Counted from the stretch's first letter, positions 7,852 through 16,837 are shown. The stretch is 38,487 nt of DNA from Deltaproteobacteria bacterium (GCA_016208165.1 JACQYL010000031.1:1-38487); one strand, 5' to 3'. The notes: generated by a model from the sequence alone, not told the origin. Program-made: numbers and translations.

Positions 7852-8145
7852 TTAATGGTAATCCACGACTTCAACATCGGTGGGACCCGTTTCCGTCCAT
7901 TTGAAACAGATCCGATATTGGTCGTTGATGCGAATGCTGTATTGTCCTTTACGGTCTCCAGAAAGAGATTCCAGTCGATTTCCGGGAGGTATGCGCAGTT
8001 CATCGAGGGACAAAACGGAATCCAGTTGATCGAGTTTCCGGAAGGCTGTTTTCCAGAGCTGCCTTGCACATAACTTTAACGCGGGTTTAGTGGCCTTTCC
8101 GTTGAATATGTCCTCGGTACCCTGGTTTTTGAAAGACCCGATCAT
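7852..8145 (-). CDS. higB: HigB-type mRNA-interferase toxin (second module)
   Basis: This 97-residue RelE/HigB-superfamily toxin starts MIGSFKNQGTEDIFNGKA and carries the conserved block PPGNRLESLSGDRKGQYSIR followed by INDQYRICFKW and a final VEVVDYH. By family it is a ribosome-dependent mRNA interferase. The frame is intact. It is flanked by class II RAYT-derived elements on both sides (7357-7456 and 8200-8470), so the module sits between two related, dead mobile copies. Confidence 0.9.
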   Translation of the reverse strand: MIGSFKNQGTEDIFNGKATKPALKLCARQLWKTAFRKLDQLDSVLSLDELRIPPGNRLESLSGDRKGQYSIRINDQYRICFKWTETGPTDVEVVDYH

Positions 8146-8199
8146 GAAAGCATGATAACACGTCTACCATGTTATTTCAACCGGACCTGGCATGGGCAA

Positions 8200-8470
8200 A
8201 GGGACGTTGTTTCCTTGTTGATATGCAAGTGCAAAGCGGTTATCAGATACGCATGCCAAGGCAAGGTGTCATTGACGCGCCCGGTCCGCTGCATCACATC
8301 ATTATCCGAGGAATCGCGGAAGCGAAGTCGCGCGTCGTCTGAATGTGGACCGTTCGCCCGGCTGCCGTGCGGTGAAGAGGGCGAAGGAGGATGAAGACTC
8401 GATCGCAGCCGGAGGAGCCGTTCGGGAAGGGCTTCAGACCGAAATAAGTCAACAATGAAACAACGTCCCC
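8200..8470 (+). mobile_element. Internally deleted RAYT element with intact terminal repeats (class II)
   Basis: The ends GGGACGTTGTTTCCTTGTTGA (quoted as 8201-8221; first 20 bases conserved) and its inverse at 8449-8469 differ at one base. Inside, an ATG at 8250 begins MPRQGVIDAPGPLHHIIIRG, the start of a RAYT gene, which breaks off after about 25 codons. Near the right end another frame reads CRAVKRAKEDEDSIAAGGAV and REGLQTEISQQ to a stop at about 8459, a plausible RAYT C-terminus. The catalytic middle is missing. It represents a second RAYT subfamily, with different ends from the intact copy. Confidence 0.75.
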
Positions 8471-8486
8471 ATACGGACAGTCTAAC

Positions 8487-9845
8487 CTACCAAGCCATTC
8501 CCGCTTCTTTTCTCAAGTCCCTGTAGTGATCCATGGTCTCGACAAAAGCCTCCATTTTGGAGATGGCCTCCTCTTCATTGAACACGCGCAAATCCACGAT
8601 ATCTCCCTCGATCAACACTCCCGGAACTTTGAGCTTTTCCTCCAGCATATTTCTCGCGTGCAGCAACACATACGTGGCGGGACGACAGGACATAAGCGGA
8701 TGACCCAGAAAACCGTCCGCTCGATAGTCCTCGGCATATTGGAGGTTCGCCGCCATGAAGAAGCCGGGCTCCACGCCGTATTTCACCGCAATCGAATTGT
8801 ATTCGGACCATTTCCTGTAAGAGAGCCGGGCGATCAGCTCGAGGGGATCGGTCACACCCTCCAACTCCTCCGCCGGAAAGGGCGTAATGGCGTGGTAACC
8901 CCAGCTCTCCATGACCATGGCGATGCCGAAGCGCTCCGCAAGCTCATCGAAAAAGCCCAGGGTGTGCCAAGGGGGCAGTTCACAAAACACCATGCGGTAC
9001 TTCTCGTTGGGAATGGCGCCGATCTTGTTGTCCACCTTTTGCTTCACTTCGTCGTACACGCGCCGATAGAATTCGTAGGCTTCCGGATCGTCAGAAAGAT
9101 ACAGATGGGGAATCATGATAGACCAGAAATCCGTGCTCACCATGGGCGACGGCTTGGCTCTCCGCAGGAGATCCACCTCGTGCGCCAAAGCAAGGGTTTT
9201 GAAGGTCCGTTGGACCATTTCGCGCAGCTTGTCGTAGTCCAGCTTTGTGCCGAGCAGTTCTTCCAGGAATTCCACGTACCTCCGAAGGTGGCTCACCATG
9301 AACGAGATATTCAGTTCTTTGTTACCGGCCATGAAGTACTCTTTGGCGCCGGTCTGGGGGAGGTCCAGGGTCCAAACGGGCGCATCGATGTACCGAGTCA
9401 GTGCCTGAAACCATTTGTATCGGGCATCGCACGCAACACCCGAGGCCAGAAGGAACTTAGGCTTCGCCAGCCCTCCTCCGGGAGCGCCTTCCGGAACCTT
9501 CCCATGGTTGTCCGCCATCATGGCCGCATAGCCGATGCAGTTTCTTGCATATCCGCACAGGGTGCTCGGATATCCCTCGGCCGCGCATCTTTCCAGGTGC
9601 GGTTCCGCCTGACGCACGGAAGCGCAGTAGGCGCCGTAGTTCTCCGGGAATACCAACTCGACCCCCATGGCCCTGGCCACGAGTTCTCCCTGCCACCAGG
9701 TGACCATGGACCAACCGATGGGAGCGCCCTTCTCCTGGGCGTCGAGGGCCCGCTTCAGCATCTTCTTCCCGAAATAGCCCGCTTCCCGAGCCGTCTGCAA
9801 TGTCTTGCCGGACTTCCTGGTTTTCGGCTTCGTCTCATTTCCCAT
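8487..9845 (-). CDS. 2-hydroxyacyl-CoA dehydratase / benzoyl-CoA reductase subunit B-like protein
   Basis: This 452-residue protein belongs to the HgdB/BcrB (2-hydroxyacyl-CoA dehydratase subunit D) family, which binds an [4Fe-4S] cluster and the acyl-CoA for radical dehydration or ring reduction. Typical blocks are GWSMVTWWQGELVARAMGVE, YPSTLCGYARNCIGYA (C97, C103), LLASGVACDARYKWFQ (C139), and a C-terminal GHPLMSCRPATY; some of these Cys are likely cluster ligands. The start at MGNETK is chosen because the 40 residues readable upstream are translated from the terminal repeat of the RAYT element at 9904. No partner subunit or ATP-dependent activase is adjacent, so substrate and activity are open. 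Confidence 0.8.
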   Translation of the reverse strand: MGNETKPKTRKSGKTLQTAREAGYFGKKMLKRALDAQEKGAPIGWSMVTWWQGELVARAMGVELVFPENYGAYCASVRQAEPHLERCAAEGYPSTLCGYARNCIGYAAMMADNHGKVPEGAPGGGLAKPKFLLASGVACDARYKWFQALTRYIDAPVWTLDLPQTGAKEYFMAGNKELNISFMVSHLRRYVEFLEELLGTKLDYDKLREMVQRTFKTLALAHEVDLLRRAKPSPMVSTDFWSIMIPHLYLSDDPEAYEFYRRVYDEVKQKVDNKIGAIPNEKYRMVFCELPPWHTLGFFDELAERFGIAMVMESWGYHAITPFPAEELEGVTDPLELIARLSYRKWSEYNSIAVKYGVEPGFFMAANLQYAEDYRADGFLGHPLMSCRPATYVLLHARNMLEEKLKVPGVLIEGDIVDLRVFNEEEAISKMEAFVETMDHYRDLRKEAGMAW

Positions 9846-9903
9846 AGTAGGCCTCCGTTTACATAGAGTTTGTATCGTCAAAACGGATAAAGGGGGATGT
9901 GAA

Positions 9904-10993
9904 GGGGGACGGGGTTGATTTTGGGCGTTTCTATTCTTCAACGGACCATGCATTATCCGAGGCAATCTGTCCGCCTCTGCTGACAGCCCGGCTGACCGCC
10001 GATTTGCTCAACCCAAGTTTCCTTGCCACCTCGGTTGCGGGTAAGCCCAATTCATGGACAGCCCAGTAGCTCAATACGCTTCGGGCGGCCACCCGAGTCG
10101 GCTGTTTTCCGGGAATGACAATCTCCTTCGCATCCAGGCCGAATAATTGCCCAACGCGTTTGGACAACCGGTCGAACGAGTACCCTGTTTCCCGGAGACG
10201 ATACCGGCGATCCATCTGCTCGGAAACCCGGTCCAACACTTCTTCCACAAAATCGCTGTCACCTAGAATTCGTTCATCCCCTTTCAAATGGATCTGCATT
10301 TCCCGCATGGATTTCAAAACGCCCCACCCGCCGACGCTTCTTAACAAACCACCTCCGGTCAATTCCGGCCTTCGGCCTTGGGTCAGACCTTTTTCAACAA
10401 ACTCACCGTAAAGCTTTCGGGCGGATCGTTTGGAATGGTCAAACAGGCTGAGAACCGTTTCGGTGTCCTGCCATTGATGGGTCACTTTCCCCATGAGTGC
10501 ATGGTGTCCGGAAAATGGATGCTTATTGAGGGTTTTCAGATCAGAGACAATCCCCGCACGGATCGGATTTAAGTGGATGTAGCGCACCAGTTCCAATAGA
10601 TACGTGTCTTGCCGGCAGAGAATCGATTTGTAGCGATTTTGAAACAACCTGCCGTATCGCCGATGCCGCCGGTTGAACGTCACGGCATAGCCGGTGAGCA
10701 AGCGCTGCATGACCTTGGCGATCGGTTCTTTTCCTGTTTTCAACAGCAGGTGGAAGTGATTGGGCATCAAAGCCCAGGCAAAACAGGGTGTTGCGGTCTC
10801 AAGCAGCAGTTTCGCCAGGCGATCGACAAACCGGTTTCTGTCGGTATCGTCACGGAAGATGTTGCGCCGTTCGATCCCCCGGCAGATGATGTGATGCAAC
10901 GCCCCCGGCGCATCGATGCGTGCTTTTCGTGGCATGAGGTCTCTATACCATGGATGATGAAACAAAGAAACGCGCAAAATCAACCCCGTCCCC
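9904..10993 (-). mobile_element. Full-length RAYT element with terminal inverted repeats (class I)
   Basis: Left end GGGGGACGGGGTTGATTTTG (9904-9923, continuing to 9932) and the right end at 10966-10993 are inverted copies with about one mismatch over 28 bases. They enclose one transposase gene on the minus strand. The left repeat overlaps the transposase stop codon region and lies 59 bases upstream of the dehydratase start, so the insertion may have separated that gene from its promoter. This is the probable source type for the shorter class I elements at 2414 and 4725. Confidence 0.8.
9931..10935 (-). CDS. REP-associated tyrosine transposase (RAYT, Y1_Tnp family)
   Basis: This 334-residue transposase has an N-terminal Y1 (IS200/IS605 TnpA-like) nuclease domain (about 10-130) with the HUH pair H60 and H62 in MPNHFHLLLKTG. 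The conserved RYIHLNPIRAG segment contains Y119, the likely nucleophile. RAYT enzymes cut single-stranded DNA at palindromic repeats. The C-terminal region ends in a helix-turn-helix (LPATEVARKLGLSKSAVSRA). The ATG before PRKARIDAPG is chosen; an upstream in-frame extension is only repeat DNA. The gene is intact and alone among six related copies in this window. Confidence 0.9.
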   Translation of the reverse strand: MPRKARIDAPGALHHIICRGIERRNIFRDDTDRNRFVDRLAKLLLETATPCFAWALMPNHFHLLLKTGKEPIAKVMQRLLTGYAVTFNRRHRRYGRLFQNRYKSILCRQDTYLLELVRYIHLNPIRAGIVSDLKTLNKHPFSGHHALMGKVTHQWQDTETVLSLFDHSKRSARKLYGEFVEKGLTQGRRPELTGGGLLRSVGGWGVLKSMREMQIHLKGDERILGDSDFVEEVLDRVSEQMDRRYRLRETGYSFDRLSKRVGQLFGLDAKEIVIPGKQPTRVAARSVLSYWAVHELGLPATEVARKLGLSKSAVSRAVSRGGQIASDNAWSVEE

Positions 10994-11021
10994 ATTTTCA
11001 CGCCCCGTCCCCATTTTCACG
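10984..11021. repeat. 19-base tandem duplication at the RAYT element end
   Basis: CCCCGTCCCCATTTTCACG occurs twice in a row (10984-11002 and 11003-11021). The first copy contains the outermost bases of the right terminal repeat of the RAYT element, so the duplication straddles its boundary. It may record an insertion or slippage event. Confidence 0.8.
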
Positions 11022-11116
11022 CCTTTTTATCGGTGATACGTCATTTTCCCCTCATCCAAATCCGTTACGAACCGATATTATCAAAATAGATGCAAGACAA
11101 AAGGAGACTGGTGCGT

Positions 11117-12319
11117 ATGAGAGTGGGGACGCGATTTCTTCTGATCACCGTGGCCATATTTCTGATCAGCACCGCGGCCATGGTTCTGTGGGTAAGTCAC
11201 CAGATGCGGCAACAAGCCCTGAAGGAAGCGGAGTCAAAGGCGCGCATCCTGCTGGAACGGAATCTGGCCACCCACACGTACTTTACCCATCAGCTCAAGC
11301 CGGCGGTATTCAAAGCGGTCGAGGGCATCCTTACAAAGGACGATTTCGAGCCCGCCTGGATGTCATCCACGTACGCTGTCCGCAGTATCGACCAATATTT
11401 CAAGTCCTTGTCCTTGGACGACTATTACTACAAAGAATGCGCCATCGATGCCCGGGATCCGCACAACGAGGCCGACGCGTACGAGAAAGAGTTTATAGAA
11501 AAGATCAATGCGGATCCCATGCTGAACCTGCAGACCGCTATTCGCGACATCGCCGGCCAATCCTATTATGTCGTGCTTCGGCGCGGCGAGGTGATGGAAG
11601 AAACCTGCCTGCTCTGTCACAGCGTTCCACAAGCAGCCCCGCAAGGCATGGTGCTCCGATACGGTCCCGACCGAAGCTTTCACCGCGAGGTCGGCGAAGT
11701 GGTTTCAGCCATATCCATTCGAGTACCTTTGGGGGCGGCCTACGCCCAAGCCAGGTCGTTAACATGGAAGCTCGTCGCAGGTATGGTGGCCGGACTGCTC
11801 CTGCTGGTCGCCGCCGTTATCGGGTCCAATCGGATCCTTTTTTCCAATCCATTGAACGCGGTTCGGGAGAAGACCGAGCTCATTGCCCGACAGCAAACCC
11901 ATTTGGGCGAACAGATCTCGGCTCGGCTTCCCGGTGAATGGGGCGATCTGGTCCGGGATTTCAATGAAATGTCCGCCCGGCTTCGGTTTAGCCACGACAA
12001 CCTGGAAGAACGCGTGGCGGAACGAACGGCCGAACTCACGGGGGCCAACGAGCGCTTGACCAAGGAAATCGCCGAACGCAAGAAAGCGGAAGAGGTCCGG
12101 GAAATCCTGATCGGCCATCTGGAAGACGCTCTGGGCGAGGTAAAAACCCTCCAAGGCATCATTCCCATCTGCTCCGGCTGCAAGAAGATCCGTGACGACG
12201 AGGGCTACTGGCAACAGGTCGAAACATACATACAAAAGCACTCCGGCGCTCAGTTCAGCCACGGTATCTGCCCGGTCTGCGCCGAAGAGCTGTACTCGGA
12301 AGTGTATAAGGTCAGATGA
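11117..12319 (+). CDS. Membrane haem-binding sensor: DUF3365, HAMP, coiled coil, Cys4 tail
   Basis: This 400-residue inner-membrane protein has TM segments at about 5-26 and 218-238, enclosing a periplasmic DUF3365 (Tll0287-like) domain with one c-type haem motif, CLLCH (164-168). A HAMP-like linker (about 240-292) and a coiled coil (295-345) follow. The last 55 residues read IIPICSGCKKIRDDEGYWQQ and SHGICPVCAEELY, a CxxC-(29)-CxxC arrangement seen at the end of many deltaproteobacterial signalling proteins and probably binding metal. No histidine kinase, cyclase or methyl-accepting domain is present, so output must go through a partner. The ATG at 11117 is preferred because AGGAG lies 10 bases upstream. 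It is convergent with the cytochrome gene. Confidence 0.8.
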   Translation: MRVGTRFLLITVAIFLISTAAMVLWVSHQMRQQALKEAESKARILLERNLATHTYFTHQLKPAVFKAVEGILTKDDFEPAWMSSTYAVRSIDQYFKSLSLDDYYYKECAIDARDPHNEADAYEKEFIEKINADPMLNLQTAIRDIAGQSYYVVLRRGEVMEETCLLCHSVPQAAPQGMVLRYGPDRSFHREVGEVVSAISIRVPLGAAYAQARSLTWKLVAGMVAGLLLLVAAVIGSNRILFSNPLNAVREKTELIARQQTHLGEQISARLPGEWGDLVRDFNEMSARLRFSHDNLEERVAERTAELTGANERLTKEIAERKKAEEVREILIGHLEDALGEVKTLQGIIPICSGCKKIRDDEGYWQQVETYIQKHSGAQFSHGICPVCAEELYSEVYKVR

Positions 12320-12491
12320 GGAACGTATCCGGATGTACGGACTGAAAGGCGTTGCCGGTTCAAGGAAGAACCGGAAAATGCGGTGGGACGTCCTTCCGTG
12401 CGGCTCGTGCTGTTATGGGTAGAACGCTTTTGTTCAATCCACAATGCATCGACCAACCTGTAGGACCGTTATTTCGGTTTCCAAACGATGA

Positions 12492-12521
12492 AAAAGGCAG
12501 GGCCTTCCGACCCTGCCTTTT
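12492..12521. terminator. Bidirectional Rho-independent terminator
   Basis: Perfect 11-base arms AAAAGGCAGGG (12492-12502) and CCCTGCCTTTT (12511-12521) flank an 8-base loop. There is a T run on the 3' side of each strand. It lies between the convergent sensor gene (ends 12319) and the cytochrome gene (ends 12542, minus strand), so it can serve both. Confidence 0.9.
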
Positions 12522-12541
12522 CTAACCGTACATGCCTTGTT

Positions 12542-13945
12542 CTACAAGGCTCTCATGAAATCAACCAGATCTTTCTTTTCCTGGCCGGTGAGCTTGAGTC
12601 CCTGCACCTGGTTGAAGAATTCCACCGTATCCTCCAGGGTCAACAATCGCCTGTCGTGCAGATAGGGCGGGGAATCCTTGATGCCTCGTAAAGGAAACGT
12701 CTTGATCGGTCCGTCCGCGGAGGCCATTCTCCCATTGATCATGCGGGGATTGAAAAAGCGCTCCGTCTTGAGATTGTGCATCAGGTTATCCGTATAGTAC
12801 GGAGCCGGATGGCATACGGCGCACTTCGCATTGCCGAAGAACAGGTCCTGGCCCCGCAACTCAGACTTGGTAGCCATTTTCGGGTCCAGCATACCGTAGA
12901 TGTTGAGCTTCGGGGCCGGCGGGAAGTCCAGGAGGGCCTGAAATTCAGCCATGAAATGCACCTGGCTGCCGCGCTCGAGGACGTTGACCCCCTTCTTGGT
13001 GGCAATTACCGGGTCGCCGTCAAAATAAGCCGCCCGCTGCTCGAACTCCGTAAAGTCCTCCACGCTCTTGAGAGCCCTCTGCGAACCGAACAGACGTTGG
13101 ATGTTCACGCCCCTGAGCGGCGGGGTGTCCAATCCGTGTCTAAATTCCTGAGGGCGTATATCTCCCACGAGATGGGTGGCCGCGTTCGTGTGCCCGTTGA
13201 GATGGCAGTCAAAGCACGTGACACCCCTGTGGGCCAGCTCGGAGCGCCGGTCTTCCGTCTGATTGAACTGCTGCTGCGGAAAAGGAGTCAACAGCAGGCG
13301 GAGGCCTTCGAGCTGCTTGGGATTCAGGATGCCGTTAAAAAGTTCGTAGTAATTCATGATGGTGACGACCTTCCCCTGGGACACATCGCCAAGGTCCGGA
13401 CGGGTGGTCAGATAGATCGGCGGCGGGAACTCGGGCAGAAAATGATCCGGCAGATCGTAATCCAGGTCGAATCGTGTAAGGTCCCGACCTTCCTGCTTTT
13501 TGATTTCCTCGATATGGGATTTGGGAAAGACCATGCCGCCCTCGGCATGGTTGGGATGGGGAAGCGGATAGAAACCTTTCGGCCATACATCCTTTCCCTT
13601 TATCTCCATCGGGCTCATTTCCGCGAGCTGTTCCCAGGTGAGGCCTTCCGGAGGCTTCACTCGAACGCCCTCTTGCACGGCTTTTCGTCCGGCGGACATC
13701 ATCACCCCTTTGGCGGGTCGGTCACTCAGGTCGTATCGCTCATTGAGCAAATCCATCTGGCGTTGCATCACCTCCGCCTTGGCATTCTTCATACGATCCA
13801 TGGTCGTCGCGAAGGGTTCCTTCACGACCACGGGGCTGTAGCTGCTCTTGACCATCTCCTGCGCGAAGGCTACCCCCAACAGAGCGGTTAAGGAGCATAG
13901 AATGCCGAGAACCACCCATCTGGATTTGAAACGCTTTGCTTTCAT
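12542..13945 (-). CDS. Di-haem cytochrome c peroxidase-like protein
   Basis: This 467-residue protein has a Sec signal peptide (about 1-29, ending VAFAQ) and two c-haem motifs, CFDCH (244-248) and CAVCH (375-379), spaced as in the CcpA/MauG di-haem family. The C-terminal half carries family blocks SELRGQDLFFGNAKCAVCHP, FPLRGIKDSPPYLHDRRLLT and LEDTVEFFNQV. It should act in the periplasm, probably reducing peroxides with electrons from the cytochrome pool, but a long N-terminal region (30-235) is not typical of CcpA, so another redox role is possible. GAGGGGG precedes the ATG. It ends at the bidirectional terminator. Confidence 0.85.
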   Translation of the reverse strand: MKAKRFKSRWVVLGILCSLTALLGVAFAQEMVKSSYSPVVVKEPFATTMDRMKNAKAEVMQRQMDLLNERYDLSDRPAKGVMMSAGRKAVQEGVRVKPPEGLTWEQLAEMSPMEIKGKDVWPKGFYPLPHPNHAEGGMVFPKSHIEEIKKQEGRDLTRFDLDYDLPDHFLPEFPPPIYLTTRPDLGDVSQGKVVTIMNYYELFNGILNPKQLEGLRLLLTPFPQQQFNQTEDRRSELAHRGVTCFDCHLNGHTNAATHLVGDIRPQEFRHGLDTPPLRGVNIQRLFGSQRALKSVEDFTEFEQRAAYFDGDPVIATKKGVNVLERGSQVHFMAEFQALLDFPPAPKLNIYGMLDPKMATKSELRGQDLFFGNAKCAVCHPAPYYTDNLMHNLKTERFFNPRMINGRMASADGPIKTFPLRGIKDSPPYLHDRRLLTLEDTVEFFNQVQGLKLTGQEKKDLVDFMRAL

Positions 13946-14418
13946 TCCATTACCCCCTCTTAGATCAATACAGATGATTCAAACCGTTGATCTGGACGAA
14001 ACAGATAGTTAGAACAGTATCACCTCCTTCACTTCCCTGACCTTGAACCGGTTTCGACGGTACAACCGGGCCTTTGAATCTTCCTTTTGGCCAACATCTA
14101 GGATTCGTTCACTCAACTTTAATGATTATACTAAGGTTGTCCCCAAGCATGATCAATCTGCCCGATATTTTTTCAAGGTGGTCTTGCTGCGAAGAATTCA
14201 CGGGGAGCCTCCCCAGCTAAGGCTCAACCCGGCCTTCCTTGGGTCCCAACAAAGAGAGACTCCTTCACGGAGGGATCATAGATCTCCGAGGGCTCGAACT
14301 AGCCCCCCGGAGATTTTGATCATGCGGCTCGCCTGCGATCAGGCGTGGGAAAAGCCGTCGGAATTGAAAGCCTTTCGTGGTCTGATACCCGGCATGGGCT
14401 GCAAGTGTTCGGTTGATT
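13946..14418. other. Gap between cytochrome and chemoreceptor genes
   Basis: No gene is recognised. The stretch must contain the cytochrome promoter at its left. An imperfect hairpin lies at 14281-14315 (GGGCT at 14290-14294 pairs AGCCC at 14301-14305, extended outward by seven pairs after a small bulge). It ends in TTTT on the plus strand, where there is no gene to terminate, so its role is unclear. Confidence 0.4.
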
Positions 14419-16395
14419 CTAGAATTCCTTCAAATCATTCTCATCGAAGGGGATCACATGCTCCGGCTTGATTTCATGCGATCCTTCAGGGCCGGGCAGG
14501 GCGTTCATCTCAGGCGGTTTTCGGAGCGCCTTCTTACCTTCTTTGCCACCCCCACGCGCCCTTTTCGAGGCCCCTTTTTGTGAATCAAGTGTGCCGCCGC
14601 TAACCATCACCACCAACTCGTTTACGAACGCTTTCATCTGTTCGGCCTGCGCACTCAATTCCTCGGCCGCCGAAGCAGACTCTTCCGCGCTTGAAGCGAC
14701 CTGCTGAACCACCGTGTCCATTTCGGTGGCCGCCGTATTGATCTGTGCGATGCCTGCGGCTTGCTCCTTGGAGGCCACGGCCACTTCTCCGATCAATTCA
14801 CCCACTTTCTCGGTGCTTGCCTCCACTTCCTTAAAAGCCTCGTTGGTATTGGAAACCATGTGCGAGCCTTCCTGGACGGATCTGAGCGTGCCTTGAATCA
14901 GGGTTGCGGTGTTTTTCGCCGCTTCAGCCGCGCGCATGGCGAGATTTCGCACTTCTTCGGCAACCACGGCGAACCCTGCTCCGGCCTCCCCCGCCCGAGC
15001 GGCTTCGACAGCGGCGTTCAGGGCAAGAAGGTTTGTCTGAAAGGCGATTTCATCAATGGTCTTGACGATCTTCGAGGTTTCTTCGCCGGATTTCGAAATC
15101 TCAGCCATGGAACGAGTCAGTTCCTTCATGGTTTGGTTCGCCTTGCCGACGATCTGATTGGTCGTCCGGGTCAGGTGATCCGCCTCCTCCGAATTCCTGG
15201 CATTTTGCTTCGTCATCGAGGACATTTCCTCCAACGACGATGAGGTTTCCTCGATGGAAGCCGCCTGCCGGGAAGCATCTTCAGCCAAGGACTGGCTCGA
15301 GGAAGAAACTTCTCCGGAGGCGGTGGAAACCTGCTCGGCGGCGTCCGTAAGCCCGGCTATGATGCGTTTAATCGGCCTGGTGATATTGCGCGTGATCAAC
15401 ACAGCAACCGCAATGCCCGCGATCAAGGCAATCAGCAATCCGACAACGACTGCAGTAACGGATGTGTTCAAATGCGAGGCGACGCTATCCGCAACGGCAT
15501 TGGTTTCCGAAATGCCGGTCTTGGCAATGGCTTCGGATTCCGCCATCACGCTCTCGCCTTTTTCATCACACTGCTTGCCGATTTCGTCCCGAGCCAGCCA
15601 TTGCTCGTAAAGCTGATTCCCCGCTGTCTGGTACTTTTTGGCGGCCGCTTGAATGTTCTCAATTTGCTTTCGGCCTACCTCTTCGAACGTTGTGAGCCGG
15701 ATCTCTTCCAGCTTAAGATCCACCTCGTTGAAGTTCGCCAGCGAGTCTTTCAGCCGTTGAGGGTTTCTTGTCGCCTGCGCTCGGTACACACTCAACAGTG
15801 TGTCATGGGCAAGATCCACGACTTGTTTTATGGCCTCGATTTTCATGAGACCTTCCGACAACGTGGCCGTCTCGGCGTTTTCCCGAATTCCCTTGTGGAG
15901 GGCGGAAAACTGGTCCTTTATGTAATCCTCGGCGTTTTTCGTGAACGCCCCGGCCGCTGCATTCAAGGCCTCCCGACTGCCGGCCAGTTCTTTGGTTTTC
16001 GCCGATGTCTGTTGCACGAGCCCTTCAAGCACCGCGGTGTCTTCTTTGATCCGCTTGACGCCTTCATTGAGTTCGACCAGAGTCGGATTGTTCATGGCCA
16101 GTTCGTTGGCCTTGTTAAGGTTGTCCTTCAATTCGGCGAGCATCTTAGCGCCCTCCTCGAGGTATCGGTCTTCCTCGCTCAATCCATATCCTCGAACGGC
16201 AAACATGGTCAACAGGGCGTCTTGCAGCAAATCCCCCGCAATGTCCGCCTCCGCAACGTATTCGTTCGCCACCTGGTTAATGCCGGTCTGGACGCTTTTC
16301 ATACTCCAAATGGAGACGGCGCCGATCAGTAGTACGATAACCAGAAGGATTCCAAAACCAAAGCCGATCTTTGTTCCCATCTTGACAATTCTCAC
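14419..16395 (-). CDS. Methyl-accepting chemotaxis protein
   Basis: This 658-residue chemoreceptor has TM1 (about 9-30), a helical periplasmic ligand domain of about 280 residues (length and helicity fit an HBM-type bimodular sensor), TM2 (about 311-335), a HAMP domain and a long cytoplasmic coiled coil. The signalling tip is [20 protein letters not shown] (from about 448), the region that binds CheA and CheW. The start is a GTG with AGGAG a few bases upstream; a second in-frame ATG five codons later lacks a site. The C-terminus has no CheR-binding NWETF-like pentapeptide and instead a basic, Gly-rich stretch. The ligand is unknown and no che genes are near. Confidence 0.92.
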   Translation of the reverse strand: MRIVKMGTKIGFGFGILLVIVLLIGAVSIWSMKSVQTGINQVANEYVAEADIAGDLLQDALLTMFAVRGYGLSEEDRYLEEGAKMLAELKDNLNKANELAMNNPTLVELNEGVKRIKEDTAVLEGLVQQTSAKTKELAGSREALNAAAGAFTKNAEDYIKDQFSALHKGIRENAETATLSEGLMKIEAIKQVVDLAHDTLLSVYRAQATRNPQRLKDSLANFNEVDLKLEEIRLTTFEEVGRKQIENIQAAAKKYQTAGNQLYEQWLARDEIGKQCDEKGESVMAESEAIAKTGISETNAVADSVASHLNTSVTAVVVGLLIALIAGIAVAVLITRNITRPIKRIIAGLTDAAEQVSTASGEVSSSSQSLAEDASRQAASIEETSSSLEEMSSMTKQNARNSEEADHLTRTTNQIVGKANQTMKELTRSMAEISKSGEETSKIVKTIDEIAFQTNLLALNAAVEAARAGEAGAGFAVVAEEVRNLAMRAAEAAKNTATLIQGTLRSVQEGSHMVSNTNEAFKEVEASTEKVGELIGEVAVASKEQAAGIAQINTAATEMDTVVQQVASSAEESASAAEELSAQAEQMKAFVNELVVMVSGGTLDSQKGASKRARGGGKEGKKALRKPPEMNALPGPEGSHEIKPEHVIPFDENDLKEF

Positions 16396-16837
16396 TGTAC
16401 TCTCCTGTTTTTTCTGTCAGCCGGCAACCGCGGCTTTTGGATTTGTCTCAGCTCGCACGAGCTGCTCGAAGCCTCATTCATGCCGCCCTTTGCGTTTTCC
16501 CGAAGAAATACTCTGCCTGATCCATCCACCAGGCGCCAACTCTTGGCTCAGTCGGGCCACTTTGAGTACAGAGCGCCTCGGTGAATCGAAAGCAGTTTTT
16601 GTGCCAACGCGTGTAACACTTTGATTTTACATGGATAGGTTCTTTCAGCAGAGGGCGCCGGCGCCCGAAATCGTTCAAAAACTGGGCAACGGCTCCAGGG
16701 GAGTTGCCAAGAAATTGAGCAATTCGGTGCAATCGGCCGGCGAGTGTACTTGACTCTTTCGGGGGCGTTATGAAATCCCGGCGATTGCGTTCATTGAAAA
16801 GAATCGCGCAGGCGAAAGGGTTTCGATCGGGGGGACT
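16396..16837. other. Gap between chemoreceptor and Lhr genes
   Basis: No gene is recognised. An open frame on the minus strand (16478-16732) has no family pattern and lacks a ribosome site. The chemoreceptor promoter must lie at the left. I saw no clear terminator after the Lhr stop at 16838. Confidence 0.35.

Noticed and set aside
8526-9866. Long open frame (446 codons) on the plus strand opposite the dehydratase gene
   Set aside because: It is the antisense of a well-supported gene in GC-rich DNA, is rich in His/Arg/Gly, and has no recognisable domain.
10609-11937. Open frame of 442 codons spanning the RAYT gene and the sensor gene
   Set aside because: It crosses repeat ends and overlaps two well-supported genes in other frames.
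12776-13891. Open frame of 371 codons opposite the cytochrome gene
   Set aside because: The opposite strand has two haem motifs and a signal peptide; this frame has none of these and is a shadow.
16478-16732. Possible 84-codon gene between the chemoreceptor and Lhr genes
   Set aside because: No ribosome site or recognisable pattern; likely chance.
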